A stretch of 64,000 bases of DNA from Cydia pomonella (lineage: Eukaryota > Arthropoda > Insecta > Lepidoptera > Tortricidae): assembly GCF_033807575.1 (NCBI RefSeq), contig NC_084717.1, positions 5,147,692 through 5,211,691 of the forward strand, written 5' to 3'. The notes under the pieces are model-generated. The model worked only from the letters and a program-made list of their open reading frames with translations, was not told the DNA's origin and searched no databases. Positions 31,633 to 42,178 of this stretch are shown here, in pieces. The translations under genes and the position numbers were made by a program. The first letter of the stretch is position 1, and the number at the start of each line of letters is the position of its first letter.

Positions 31633-31799
31633 AATTCAAAGTTGTTCGCGTGTGAGCGTTGATACTTAGATTTCCTATTAAAATACCTTATTTGACTCGT
31701 TTTAAGGTTCAAAATTAGTCAATATCGTTCACGTATGAGCGTTGGTACTTTTCCTATCAGTAGACCTTGTGTCATTTGTTTTAAGGTTGAAACTTAATT
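31633..31799. repeat. Diverged tandem duplication, about 84-bp unit
   Basis: CGTGTGAGCGTTGATACTT and CGTATGAGCGTTGGTACTT, each followed by TTTCCTAT, ACCTT and GTTTTAAGGTT, lie about 84 bp apart. Roughly 75-80% alike by eye. Confidence 0.7.
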
Positions 31800-32373
31800 G
31801 ATAGATTAACTTGATGTTTGAGTCATGTCAAAGGGGAATCCTTCCGCAGGTTATCAGTTATGTCATATGCTTTAAATATGTACGGGTGTTTCGTGAGATA
31901 GGTATATATTCGCTGACACCGTGGGTACGGACTCCGGATAAACCGACAAACTTTACTTTATTTTGTCTTAATTTTAGATGGATACTTAATTTCTAACCTA
32001 CAGGATGGATGTCTATTTTTGGATCCACTTTGACGCAGAGAAATCCTAAAAGCATTACAATGCATCAAGTTAAAAATAAATCAATAATAAAATTCACATT
32101 TGGTTTGTGTCACAATAATTTAAAAACGTAGGTGTTGTCGAAAACCACTAAGCTGTCGAGTAAAATTAAGACATTTTCAGTAAGTTATCAGAAGAGCGAT
32201 TACCAATGACATAATTATCAGTAAGTAACGAATTTTTGCAGTAGTTTATGGCTTATGACTAAAATAATTAAAAACACTAGTTTTTCTTAAGTCTATTTTG
32301 AAGGAAATGTATGTAAATAGGTGGTTAGTATGGACCACCGGACGAAAAGAGTTAAGGCACAGATTATATGTTA
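31800..32373. other. No recognisable feature
   Basis: AT-rich sequence without coding bias or repeats I recognise. Confidence 0.45.
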
Positions 32374-32512
32374 AGGCTTCTACAAACATTGCAACAGATG
32401 GCATGCGATTATAGATTATTGCTGGCTAAGTAGGAGCAACGCATTCAATCGATCGATCAACTGCCGCAATGTATAGCAAATCGTATACGTTTCGGTAACG
32501 ATTGTAGAAGCC
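32374..32512. mobile_element. Inverted-repeat MITE with GGCTTCTACAA ends
   Basis: GGCTTCTACAAACATTGC at the left and GTAACGATTGTAGAAGCC at the right, with ATGCGATTATAGATTATTGC facing GCAATGTATAGCAAATCGTA. Diverged arms; no transposase. Confidence 0.65.
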
Positions 32513-32749
32513 ATTAGAAATGATGTTAAATGTCGTATTATTGGGGATAAAAACTCAATTAAACCTACAGATTACAGAAAATTTTCACTAAAATAATAGT
32601 AGGTACCTAAATTGTGGATTTAGGGCGGTAAAAAAGAATTTACGAACGAGCGCATATTGAAGCGTGTAGCCGAAAGCGAGGGCTTAATTAACACGAGTTC
32701 ATAATTTCTGTACCACCCATAACACACACTATTTTGGACATATCATTAG

Positions 32750-32825
32750 CCGTAAAAGTGCATGGCGACTTATCAATGAATTCATTCATAATTTTTCCAT
32801 GCAATTTTGCAGCTCCCTGTACATG
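32750..32825. repeat. Dispersed repeat, family GG copy 2
   Basis: GCCGTAAAAGTGCATGGCGA, ATCAATGAATTCATTCATAA and TTGCAGCTCCCTGTACATG match 10590-10675. GAAATTTAGGATTTAC just after is locally duplicated 62 bp on (32829, 32891). Confidence 0.6.
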
Positions 32826-33391
32826 TTGAAATTTAGGATTTACGGAGCGCATTGTCTAATACGGGCGATGAAAATATACATTACAACCCTAGATCGAAAT
32901 TTAGGATTTACAGACCACATCGCCTACATGTAATAATAACACCTTTTACGAGCAAGTGTGATTAAGAATCAATTGCAAGCCTCCATTAAAGGGAAATAGC
33001 AGTACGAATAGTACTAGAAATTATAATGGACCATTAGTAGATGCATAATAAAATTGTAGACCTTAATATCATTGAAGTAAGGATCACAACTGGTCAGTTG
33101 GCTGTTGATGGTACAATATCTATTCCGTCCCCGTTTGTGCCGGGGGACCGACGTGCCTGATTACCCTAATCAAAACGCCATGTGGTTTGACTGGACTATG
33201 TATACAAGGTCCCTAGAACGAGAGATTTATCTCGTTGTACTACATACTTGCCTTGACAGCAGAGTTCAGAGTTTTTCACGACCACTACTTATACAAAGAA
33301 ACGTCGAATTTTCAAATTCTAACTTTGTCATATTTTGGAACAAAATAAGTCAATTGCGTTCCTTAGTTTATTTGTTTTTAATAAATCTAAA

Positions 33392-33480
33392 TTTCGCCGG
33401 ACGATATCGGCCTGTCAGCTTTTGCGAATAACTGACCGGCCAATATCGTCCGGCGAACTGGTAATCAAATGGGACCCTTT
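33392..33480. mobile_element. Palindromic MITE, family B copy 3, left end missing
   Basis: TTCGCCGGACGATATCGGCC and the complementary arm with CGTCCGGCGAACTGGTAATC, ending GGGACCCTTTA. The left terminal 20 bp are gone. Confidence 0.8.
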
Positions 33481-33516
33481 AAGTCGTGTAACGGTCTTAA
33501 TAATACCGATGGCATA

Positions 33517-33789
33517 CGGACCGATTCGAAGAATGAGATACGATTACGATAAGTTCTCGTTTAGATAAATCCTCATTTAGATATCCTTTGTATGGCGTAT
33601 AATTGACAGAAGCAGCTCGATTCGGCCAACCAATGACACTTTGACGTTAGAAATATCGTAGATAGATCTTATTGGGATCACAGCGGAATCGAAAGAAACG
33701 TCAATTTTGACATGTCGTTTAGTTATCGATCTTTTAAAGATCTTTCCAAGATCTTAAACGTGTCTTAATCATTCTTCGAATCGGGCCGA
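33517..33789. mobile_element. Inverted-repeat element, family M copy 1
   Basis: The ends CGGACCGATTCGAAGAATGA and TCATTCTTCGAATCGGGCCG are inverted. The interior (TTATTGGGATCACAGCGGAA, AAGATCTTTCCAAGATC) is shared with 34629-34857 in the opposite orientation. No coding frame. Confidence 0.8.
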
Positions 33790-34304
33790 TATAATATTAC
33801 TTGATATATTTGGAAAATTAGGAATACCTCGTAATTTAAGCGTTTTACATATATGCAACGCATGCCCGGGAATCTATGATTAAAGTAATTCAAATTATTC
33901 TGTTTACCATAAAAAAGTCTCGCTGAATGCAACTCGGTATTTAATCTCAGTGCATTTGTTAATTAAACTACAGTTATTTTACTGGAACCAAATAAGCTCG
34001 TGGCTAAAGTTGATTCAATTATTAATGAACATATTTCAATAACGCAATAGCTACTCGTAGGCGGATTGTCAATGAAAACTTTGTAGCCACAATAAATTTA
34101 CTGCCATATGTTTAAAAAAAATTGAACGCTGTTTTGACTTGGATCCTTATTCTTTCACTGATATGTGTTAAATTTGTTATACTTATATAAAAAGTGGCGC
34201 CATCTACTAGATCATAGGCCAAAGGTATGACGGCATCGTTTCGAGCGATTCGAATTGGCGATAACTCGAAGGAGCGCCATACGTGACGTTGCAATATATT
34301 TAAT

Positions 34305-34510
34305 ACTGAGCAATTTTTACTATGTCACCAATCCGGCATTTGAGCAACTTTGACTATGGGATCAACCCCGAAATAACGAAAACAAAGTTAGCTGTATTCC
34401 ATACATTTTGGCTGGTCAGATCACAGATGTTGATTTTTTCTATGGGAGAGCCAAATTTATTTTTCGCGATAACGGGGTTGGTCCCATAGTAAAAATTGCT
34501 CAGTTTGACA
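34305..34510. mobile_element. Fold-back repeat, family N copy 1
   Basis: CTATGGGATCAACCCCGAAA at the left faces TAACGGGGTTGGTCCCATAG at the right, with GAGCAATTTTTACTATG and CATAGTAAAAATTGCTC further out. Related copy at 54336. Confidence 0.75.
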
Positions 34511-34559
34511 TAAGTAATATTCACAGTGCAAAATATTGCCTGGAGTAAAAAGCACTATG

Positions 34560-34916
34560 TATTTGATACCACCATGCGTCTCGCTTGCGCCAATACATAT
34601 ACGGGTAAAGCGAAATGCACGATAAATAACGGCCCGGTTCGAAGAATGATTAAGACACGTTTAAGATCATGGTAAGATCTTCTTTCAAAATTGACGTTTA
34701 TTTCGATTCCGCTGTGATCCCAATAAGATCTATCTACGATATTTCTAACGTCAAAGTGACATTGGACAGTCAGTGCGACATACAAACGATATCTAAATGA
34801 GAACTTATCTAAACCAGAACTTATCGTTGTCGTATCTCATTCTTTGAATCGGGCCGTTAATAACATGTTTCAAATATCATTCTAATGTCAGTGTACGTTC
34901 GAATTGGCCTGTAAGT
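34560..34916. mobile_element. Family K copy interrupted by family M copy 2
   Basis: GCGTCTCGCTTGCGCCAATA and TAAAGCGAAATGCACGATAA (centre of K) are followed after the insertion by ATATCATTCTAATGTCAGTG and TACGTTCGAATTGGCCT (right arm of K). Confidence 0.7.
34629..34857. mobile_element. Family M copy 2, 229 bp, inserted in family K
   Basis: ACGGCCCGGTTCGAAGAATG at the left and the complement of its kin CATTCTTTGAATCGGGCCGT at the right, between TA pairs (34627-34628 and 34858-34859). The interior is in reverse orientation to copy 1, so the two form a widely spaced inverted repeat. Confidence 0.82.
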
Positions 34917-34996
34917 AACGCCACGGGCTTTTAAAGAGTTGACGATACCGCATCGCAGTGCTTCGGACACAGATTAATGAGAAAACTTCGTAACTG

Positions 34997-35146
34997 GCCA
35001 GCCAATTCGAACTTACATTTAGATGTCAAAATGATATCTAACTGATCATGTGCATTTCGCTCGTGCTTGTTCGTATATGTATCGGCGAAAGCGAGACGCA
35101 CTTTAAATATCGGTTCGACATCGAAATATAAGTCTGAATTGGCCTC
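34997..35146. mobile_element. Palindromic MITE, family K copy 2
   Basis: GCCAATTCGAACTTACATTT and GATGTCAAAATGATATCTAA at the left, AAGTCTGAATTGGCCTC at the right, centre GTGCATTTCGCTCGTGCTTG ... GCGAAAGCGAGACGCAC. Confidence 0.78.
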
Positions 35147-35190
35147 CAAGTCCATTCCAATGTTATTTTCAGTAGTTTTTAACAAATCTA

Positions 35191-35310
35191 GTGTTAAACC
35201 AAGCTAAGTTGGCAGCGATTTTTATAGCCCAGACTGAGCAAGTATTATTTTAAACGTGAAACTTCTATGAAATTGTGACATTTAAATAACACCTGCACGT
35301 GTTAATAAAA
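35191..35310. mobile_element. Palindromic MITE, family A, right end missing
   Basis: AAACCAAGCTAAGTTGGCAG, TTATTTTAAACGTGAAACTT and ATTTAAATAACACCTGCACG; the last 40 bp of the right arm are lost. TA precedes the left end. Confidence 0.75.
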
Positions 35311-35344
35311 ATGAAGCATATTAAATATGATGTCAGAATAGCGT

Positions 35345-35530
35345 AATTCCGGCTGTATACACTCGTCGAGAGCCTTTCGCCGAGAGTCTCGACACTGTTC
35401 CGACCCCATCGGAAAAGCGCTAGACGATACGAAGAAGAGCGAGACCAGAAGAGAGAACAGTATGTAGTAGTTGTAGTACACACTCGTTCTCGGCCTGTCT
35501 CGTGTCTCGACGAATGTGTAGAGCGCAATT
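35345..35530. mobile_element. Inverted-repeat sequence with CACTCGTCGAGAG ends
   Basis: TACACTCGTCGAGAGCC faces TCGACGAATGTGTAGAGC. Nearby, CGCTTCGGACACAGATTAAT then GAGAAAACTTCG at 35598 is repeated from 34960, which explains the look-alike minus-strand frames here. Confidence 0.5.
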
Positions 35531-36161
35531 TCGATTATATGGCGGTGTGTAGGTGTGACTCTTAAGTGTGAAGTGCTTCAAGCCTGTTAAAGGCTTGATA
35601 CCACATCGCTTCGGACACAGATTAATGAGAAAACTTCGCAACTAACCAAGTGTCGTCCAATAGCCATCCAATATTCAACTATTTTACAGCGACTCTCGAC
35701 CTTATATGTGAGGGATAGGGTTTCGAATCGTGTGTGTAGATGGACGTTTGACCGGCATAAGGAATGCTGTTGCTTCCTTCGGCTTTGATTGCTTCACTTT
35801 AGATGTCGTTTTGAAATAATAATATAAGAATAGGATGAGATGGCACGCGCTCACTGCATGAACTTATAAAAACCAAATATTCAAAATCGACGGGGAATTC
35901 AAGAGCAAAGCAAAAATTAATCAAAACCTTATAGTAAAATAATCCGATCCTACCCAAATATATCTTAAACTAACTCACCGATGTTTGGCTTTCATAGCCT
36001 TTTTATAAATAGCGGTTTCGTGGATTCACGCTAATCCATTTCTATTTAAGATGTTATTAAGTAAATGGTTAAACATAAAATATTCAATCTAGAACTACGT
36101 TTTAAAATCCATGCGGTTCACGGGCATAATGTTTCCTTAACGCTTGTTACTTTTATAAAAA
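35531..36161. other. No gene seen
   Basis: AT-rich apart from the repeated 35598-35640 segment. A minus-strand ATG followed by a donor-like CATCG|GTGAGT near 35975 has no further support. Confidence 0.35.
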
Positions 36162-36413
36162 AGATCCCAGACTAGCGTCTAACGAGCGTCGGCGTCTAGT
36201 CAACTCTATGGCTTCTGCTCGACGCAACGCAACAGTGCAGCGACGGCGACGCCAGTTTCCATCTTGGAGGATTTAACAGCTGAAGACGCCTTGTCTGTAT
36301 TTCTAATTTTCTGTGCAAAACAGATTGCCAATTTTAGTTGTTAAATCCTCCAAGGTTTCCATAGCGCTGACTAGACACCGACGCTAAAAGACGCTAGCTA
36401 GTGTGGGGTCTCT
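36162..36413. mobile_element. Palindromic element interrupted by a hAT-like MITE
   Basis: AGATCCCAGACTAGCGTCT, GAGCGTCGGCGTCTAGTCA and CTCTATGG at the left, CCATAGCGCTGACTAGACAC, CGACGCTAAAAGACGC and ACTAGTGTGGGGTCT-like sequence at the right. The two arms surround the insertion at 36263. Confidence 0.7.
36263..36354. mobile_element. hAT-like MITE, 92 bp, with 8-bp target duplication
   Basis: Perfect 16-bp terminal repeats CTTGGAGGATTTAACA. GTTTCCAT stands on both sides (36255-36262 and 36355-36362) and fits the hAT target pattern nTnnnnAn. No coding capacity. Confidence 0.85.
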
Positions 36414-36636
36414 CTTAATAAGTGTAACGCCGATAAATCTCATATGCATGCTGCATCTAGAAATCGAATACTGTAAAAGGATACGGCCTATCTGAAGTGG
36501 GGAATGTAAACGCTTTAGGTAGATTTCTGGTAATATTTATATATTTTTTCTTCAAACTAATAACAGAAATATCGACTCACGCAGATGCTTGCCTCTCTCA
36601 GGAAATGAATCGCCTGCAGATCTTTATTCCTTTAGC

Positions 36637-36697
36637 AAGGCGATAGTTCTGAATTCAAATAATCGTTGCCAGTTATCTACCACGAGACTGTGAAGGT
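36637..36697 (-). repeat. Dispersed repeat shared with 40459-40680
   Basis: GGCGATAGTTCTGAATTCAA, TTGCCAGTTATCT and CTGTGAAGGTT are, in reverse complement, the sequence flanking the MITE at 40546. Confidence 0.6.
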
Positions 36698-36872
36698 TTC
36701 CAACCTTCACAATACCCCAGTACCTACTCGTAAAGCAAAATATAATGTTTAAGAGATAGAGAATATATCTACTTTCTACTTGGTCAGCTTACTCGTAGTC
36801 ATAGAATAAACTCATACTTACTACAAACCGTCTTTTATAGTCGCGTCGATAAGTTATATTTTTATTTTTAAT

Positions 36873-37010
36873 AATCAGGAGAAGGAGATCGATATGAGCC
36901 TCAGACCTGCCTGCGATCGACCGATCTCAAAGGTCAAGTCTAAAAACCAGCGCTAGGCCCTCTGCTTGGCACATGCTGAGATTGGAGCCCATTGCTCAAT
37001 CATAAAAAAA
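36873..37010 (+). mobile_element. Polyadenylated retroelement 3' end
   Basis: GACCGATCTCAAAGGTCAAG, CTCTGCTTGGCACATGCTGA and TTGGAGCCCATTGCTCAATC are followed by ATAAAAAAAAA. The sharp GC-rich block ending in an A run suggests a truncated retroposed copy; the family is not identified. Confidence 0.45.
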
Positions 37011-37993
37011 AAGCTAGTGGATTAGTGAGCTGTGATAGAATTTTCGAAATTAGCCGACATTCTGAATAAGTCGGTATTATCCCAAATAGGTAAAATAATG
37101 TTATGTTACAATTGCGTTACCTATATGCATTTTTAAGCCAGCTCTCTTACATCTTAGGTACTCTGTCCTACACTATTATATTCAAGTATTGCATTAAATT
37201 TCAATAAGAGCACATACAATGTATCTTTAACGTCCAGTGTCATGCGACGAAGTCATTAATGCACACGAACTTACTCTGAAATGGCCAAAGAGCCATGGAT
37301 TTGGTATTAACATGAGACATTTGAACAAGATCTTTGAAGAGATGCAACACATTGTTTAGTGGAAAGCTAGAGACAAAGGTTAGTTTAGTGTGCTATTAAT
37401 GGGAAAATTGGAGAAGTTGTTCAGGTGTGCATGCTCTTAATATACTCGTACAGTATGAAATTTAGATATAACCGCAAAGTTAAACAAGACGTAGGTTTTA
37501 GGGCTATAAAACGTATCTGAAATTGTTTTTTTTCTAGTCATAATTAATTTTTGTTTTTTTTTTTCGAGCGGCATCGGCAGTGTATTTTGTCCATCATAGT
37601 CACTTGTGACAGTTGTGACGTCGCATCCATTAGTGCGACGTTTTGAGTTAAATAAGCAGTGATACATTGCTTGCTGAATTATTTTATAAGGAAAAATAAA
37701 AGTCGTCTGTTTTTATAAAACCTATGACAGTGTGTTCATTAAAGTCTAAGTTAACTACCCTAAGGTTATGCGGTCGTATCAAAAATACACGCTGTATAAG
37801 TACTACAAACCTAACCTAACTTTATAATGCAGACATATTTTTTGCTGTAAATAACTGACTATATTATTCAGCTTTCCTAAAGTCATCACAAGTGAATAAA
37901 ATTATACCTACCTCCAGAAATGTACAAGGAATTAAATTTTGTTTTTTTTCTAATTTCGGAAATTGAGTAGATTAGTTAATTTCCGTGATAATA
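37011..37993. other. No recognisable feature
   Basis: AT-rich. The minus-strand frame at 37437-37667 has lysine/threonine-rich low-information sequence and no support. Confidence 0.45.
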
Positions 37994-38714
37994 ATAGTAC
38001 ATTTCGATGCTAGTGCGGAAAGTATGTCATTACTTCACGAGTACCGAGATATCTTGCCACGAGCCGTAGGCGAGTGACAAGACTCGGGACGAGTGCAGAA
38101 TGACATTTCCGCACGTGTATCGAACGACGTTTTTAATACAGTTGCGAAAAAATAATAAAAACATCAAGTACTTTTTTATGCATGTTCTATAAGACAGAAA
38201 CAATTGTAAATATAAAATATTATACTATTATTTATTACCTAAGTATCATTATTTACGATTATTTGTGTATCGTATATTATTTTAAATTATATAAAAACAA
38301 TATCGAATGTTGCCTTTGGAAACTTAAAATATTCTTGCAGTACATAGACATACAATATAACTTGCAGTAAGAAAAACGCCTCTGCTTTGACAGGCGTTTC
38401 GGCAGCTATTCCGTTCCATTCAGACAACTTATTAAGAACGGTTTTTCAATATTCAATATTAAAAAATAAACGTGCTATAATGATGAAGAGGTAAGTAATA
38501 AAATATGAAATATGCTTATATTTATTATATTTACATTAACAGTAGGTTTTTATGTTGATTATGACTTTTAAAGGAAACTAACATTAACACTCATCAATAA
38601 GTAGTCATGAATTGGAACAAGTGGAAAAGTAAAAAGCACTAGTTCGCGCAATGCAACTTTCCGCACGCTAAACAGCTACGTAAAGTAGCACTTTTTGAGC
38701 AACTGTATTAAAAA
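37994..38714. mobile_element. Composite inverted-repeat element with TTAATACAGTTGC ends
   Basis: At 38130 TTTTTAATACAGTTGCG and at 38690 the complement GAGCAACTGTATTAAAAAA form ends about 580 bp apart. On its left TACATTTCGATGCTAGTGCG faces CCGCACGTGTATCGAACGAC (37999-38135), a separate hairpin. Inside, AACGCCTCTGCTTTGACAGG then CGTTT is a short terminator-like hairpin of no clear role. Confidence 0.55.
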
Positions 38715-38998
38715 ATATATTTTATAATGATTACACAGGGCGTCATGGACTGATTGGCCTTAATTAAAATGTATTTACATACATTTGTATGTTTGTACGT
38801 ACGTATGTACATAAATTTACGATGAAATGAAAACAAAAACTTTTATTTTAATCCTTGACCACTAAGTAGCTCATTCCAGAATCTTTAATATTATTGCCCA
38901 CGTATTGCCAATGTATCAGTATCGGCCCACTATTTTTTATTAAATAACGAAATACTCTTTTACGAAATATTTTAATTCCAATCCATCTCATATCAATG

Positions 38999-39108
38999 CT
39001 TTTTTTTACACACACAAGCATACGGCCCGTCTGATGGTAAGCAGTCACCGTATCCTATGGACGCCTGCAAATCCAGAGGTGTTTGTTACATGCGCGTTGC
39101 TGACCCAT
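38999..39108 (-). mobile_element. Fragment of polyadenylated retroelement family R1
   Basis: Poly-T, CACAAGCATACGGCCCGTCT, GATGGTAAGCAGTCACCGTA and TACATGCGCGTTGCTGACCC match the poly-A half of the family; 5' truncated. Confidence 0.7.
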
Positions 39109-39374
39109 TAAAATGCTTTCCTTCGTATTGAAATATATTTATATACCAAAAATGAGTTATAAATTGAATTATTGGATCATTACTGCGTCTCTAAACTCTA
39201 AACTTCGCAAGTCACACAGAGAATACAACATGAACACGATGATATCAAACTGCTAATCTCATAAGAGCTACTTAATAGAATAATATTGGCATAAACGAGT
39301 GAATAACGTAGACCAAGGCCACCGAGGGTCACAAGGGTTCTTCAGGGGTCTGGTTTTTAAAATAATATGACCAA

Positions 39375-39985
39375 CGGGGTCCGTTTCTACTTAAGTTTAT
39401 TAAGACACAAGTGGAGGAACCGCGGAAATCGCCTTTTCATACAAACGTCGTTCTCATTTTCCTCTCTGGATATTAACGCAGCGTCTTACGTGAGCGATGA
39501 TTCGCGAATGCAACGCGGTGCGGTGCGGCGGCCCAACGGCATTCGCGTTCACAACGAGATCGCCCACGTAGGACACTTCCATAGGTATCAAAGGATTGAA
39601 TTCACCCGCGCCGCGTCGCGCCGCGCCGCGCCGCTTCGCGTTCGTGAGTCGTTCGCTCACGTAAGACGCTGCGTAACATTATTAAAAAAATTTGGACATA
39701 ATTTGTTGTATATCAACCACAGCTATCCACGTAAAGGACGTTTGATTTTTTCCGAATTGTTAATTATTATAGGAATTAGAGTCATTTAAAATTTTGTATG
39801 AAATCTGTTTTTCGCTCCTAATTATTATAATGATACAAAAATCGAAAAAAGTCAAATGTAGAAACATAGCCATGGTTAATATAAATAAAATCATGTAAAA
39901 ATATTTTCCGTAATGTCAATATCCAGAGAGGTAAATAGGGACTACGTTTGTATGAAGAATCGGCCGTCCTCTTTCCTCTTAAATA
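39375..39985. mobile_element. Family I fold-back, interrupted by MITE Q
   Basis: The left arm (TTTTCATACAAACGTCGTTC, TTTTCCTCTCTGGATAT) and, after the insertion, ATCAACCACAGCTATCC and TTTTGTATGAAATCTGTTTT turn near 39815 into the sense arm CGCTCCTAATTATTATAATG ... TATCCAGAGAGGTAAATAGG ... ACTACGTTTGTATGAA. The single-arm copy at 57003 shows the same order. Confidence 0.7.
39477..39673. mobile_element. Palindromic MITE Q copy 1 (197 bp) inserted in family I
   Basis: CGCAGCGTCTTACGTGAGCG and its exact complement form the ends, flanked by TAA on both sides (39474-39476 and 39674-39676), as for PIF/Harbinger-type insertion. The GC-rich centre (CGCCGCGTCGCGCCGCGCCG-like) makes the overlapping open frames artefacts. 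Confidence 0.85.
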
Positions 39986-40458
39986 AGGAAATAAGTAATA
40001 TAGGTCGGCGGTCTGGATTCGAACCGCGGTCCGCCATTTGGTGACCTTCGACGTAGGCTATAGGGTCTATACTCTGTAGCTAACACAAATCAAGACAATA
40101 TTGAATTGGGTCACTCACGTTTTTACCGTGATTTTGGCTGGGCTTTGGCTAGGGTCGAGCACGCATGTGAGATTTTTTTTCTAATTTTGTTTTCTAATAG
40201 TGCGGAAAAGTTGCGTTATATTATAGATAAAATGCAAAAATTTTTCATAATTTTTTGACATATCCCTTACAAAACTAAAAAAAACGGTTTATCCTAAAAC
40301 TCTCTTGGGTACTTACTATTAAGTCAGTGGTTAGTCTGGCCCAAAGAATATAATACTCAGTCTGGCCTGTAGCTAATGACGTAGCGGGTGTTGTGTGTGA
40401 CGTACGTGACGTATTATTGGATAATAATGTCGAAAACTTGGTTAGTTTCTCGCCTCCT
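39986..40458. other. Possible tRNA-like remnant; otherwise empty
   Basis: 40005-40085 on the minus strand contains GGTTCGAATCC at a B-box position, followed by AGACCGCCGACC, but no A box, so it could be a decayed SINE head. The remainder is AT-rich with no feature. Confidence 0.3.
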
Positions 40459-40680
40459 ACTGTGAAGGTTTGAAGATAACTGGCAATAGTAACAGTTATA
40501 GATTTGAATTCAGAACTATCGCCCTGCCAGATGAATACAAATCAGAGGGCCTACCGCGAATCATGTACGACGTGTTGCCTCTCTGTCGCACTTGTAAATT
40601 CGTACGTAAGTGTGATAGGGAGGCAACACGTCGGACGTTGTTCGCGGTAGGCCTCCTGCAGACGAGCATTCCGAAGGAGT
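40459..40680 (+). repeat. Dispersed repeat interrupted by MITE S
   Basis: CTGTGAAGGTTTGAAGATAA, TTGAATTCAGAACTATCGCC and, after the MITE, CCTGCAGACGAGCATTCC follow the order seen (in reverse) at 36605-36697, where the MITE is absent. Confidence 0.55.
40546..40654. mobile_element. Palindromic MITE S (109 bp)
   Basis: AGGGCCTACCGCGAA and TTCGCGGTAGGCCT are the ends; CGACGTGTTGCCTCTCTGTC faces GGGAGGCAACACGTCGG. The overlapping plus-strand frame is an artefact. Confidence 0.8.
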
Positions 40681-40710
40681 AGTCGATGTTTGTGATGTAG
40701 CTGAATGATA

Positions 40711-40712
40711 AA

Positions 40713-40750
<38 letters not shown>
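40711..40750. repeat. A run plus AT microsatellite
   Basis: About eleven A followed by some 15 AT units. Confidence 0.9.
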
Positions 40751-40754
<4 letters not shown>

Positions 40755-41732
40755 TCAGAAATCTACGTCTGCGTTTATATTCTCCACCACAGTTAGACGC
40801 ATTCCTTTTACAGTACCTATTTTTAAAAGTTATTATTCGTTTAATATTTGCCTTTTTAATTTACTCGTCCCTTATATTACCAATGAAACGTATGTGCTCA
40901 TATTTTATTTCTCCAAGTCTAATTTACGTTAACCTAATCAAGTTTGAGAACTAATATGCTCTAGCACAGATCTGGAGCAAGTTTGGAATGCAAAACTCAG
41001 TAGAAACGTACAATTATCCCTAACTTTGTTACCACCTGTTCAGGGTTTAATTACTCTTTTACTTTTCTGTCGCTTTTGGACTCTTAAATGCAAATCGTCT
41101 TCGATTTCGCGCTTAAAGTTGCTCCTCTGATCTCGAGAAGGAGGATTTATTTTTCTGCTTACTTAACTTTCTTGTAGCTAATTTGGCTTAAAGTTTATGC
41201 TGAATGGCTGGGAATGTAAATTGTACCATTAAAATGTTGAACAATCGTAGAAACACGTAAACTAGTTGCACTTACAGTTTGGAGCGCCTGAAGAATTTAT
41301 TAAGGAAATCGTTATTTGTTTGAAGTGAGTTTTTGCTCTAGGTTTTTTGGTAGGCGTTGTATGAAAATCCGATATTAACCCTTCGGGTGGCATATACATC
41401 ATTTTAGAGTTATTGGAATACTAACTTTTTGTCAATGAAATACATTTTAGACCGACAAATAGATGTTTATATGAGTATTAATAGATTTTTACATGTATAA
41501 AATTGGTATTTCCCTCCATTATAAATAGTTTTCCCTAACATTATGTTAGTGTCCACTAATGTTCGGCATGCTGTAGTATATTGTTTCCGATGTAGGCATA
41601 TTATTCCCCGTATCTAGTGGACAAGCCGCGGGCTGCAGTGCCAGCGGTAATCGGGGCTAAATAATTAATAGTCCGACCAAACGTTGCAGCTTTGCCTCTA
41701 TTAACTCCGTATTGTGCCCTAATCTGTGCCTG
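40751..41732. other. No recognised element; weak exon-like window
   Basis: 41278-41324 (plus) is bounded by an acceptor-like TTGCACTTACAG and a donor-like GAA|GTGAGT and reads FGAPEEFIKEIVICL. It is too short to trust. No repeat recognised elsewhere. Confidence 0.25.
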
Positions 41733-42178
41733 ACATACCTGTTTTCTAGTCAATGGTAAAGACGCTTCAATTTGTAAAAAGATGATGGTACTGCTGCAGA
41801 TAGGACGGCCTCCCTCTTAGCTTAAGAATCATATGAAGCTAATCGCCGCCATACAGTTGAAGTAACGCTCATCCCGCGTAGCCAACATGCCAATCATTAA
41901 GAGGATACGGGAGCTGATATTTAAATATTTTAGGTGAATATATCCGTCTCATCGCTAACGGAAGCGGCTCCTTAAACTACATAAGCTGTTTCCTAGGCGA
42001 CATACCTAAGCTATTTCCTAGGCAATGGAAAAGACGCTTGAATTTGTAAAAAAAAATGATACTGCTTTAGCAACTGTAGATAGGATTGTCTCCGCCCTTA
42101 GTAAGAATCATATAAAGCTAATCGCTGACATACAGTTGAAGTTACACTCGGCCCGCGCAGCCAACATGTCAATCATTC
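41733..42178 (+). repeat. Direct repeat, about 170-bp units 270 bp apart
   Basis: CAATGGTAAAGACGCTTCAA, AAGAATCATATGAAGCTAAT, CATACAGTTGAAGTAACGCT and GCCAACATGCCAATCATT at 41733-41898 recur with substitutions at 42001-42177. The left arm of the fold-back at 41866 begins inside unit 1. Confidence 0.75.

Noticed and set aside
38366..38392. Terminator-like GC hairpin (AAACGCCTCTGC ... AGGCGTTT)
   Set aside because: No T tract or bacterial context; it is within an inverted-repeat element of an animal genome.
39367..39789. 140-codon open frame on the plus strand
   Set aside because: It runs through MITE Q and both flanks of a family I repeat; the frame is a by-product of the GC-rich palindrome.
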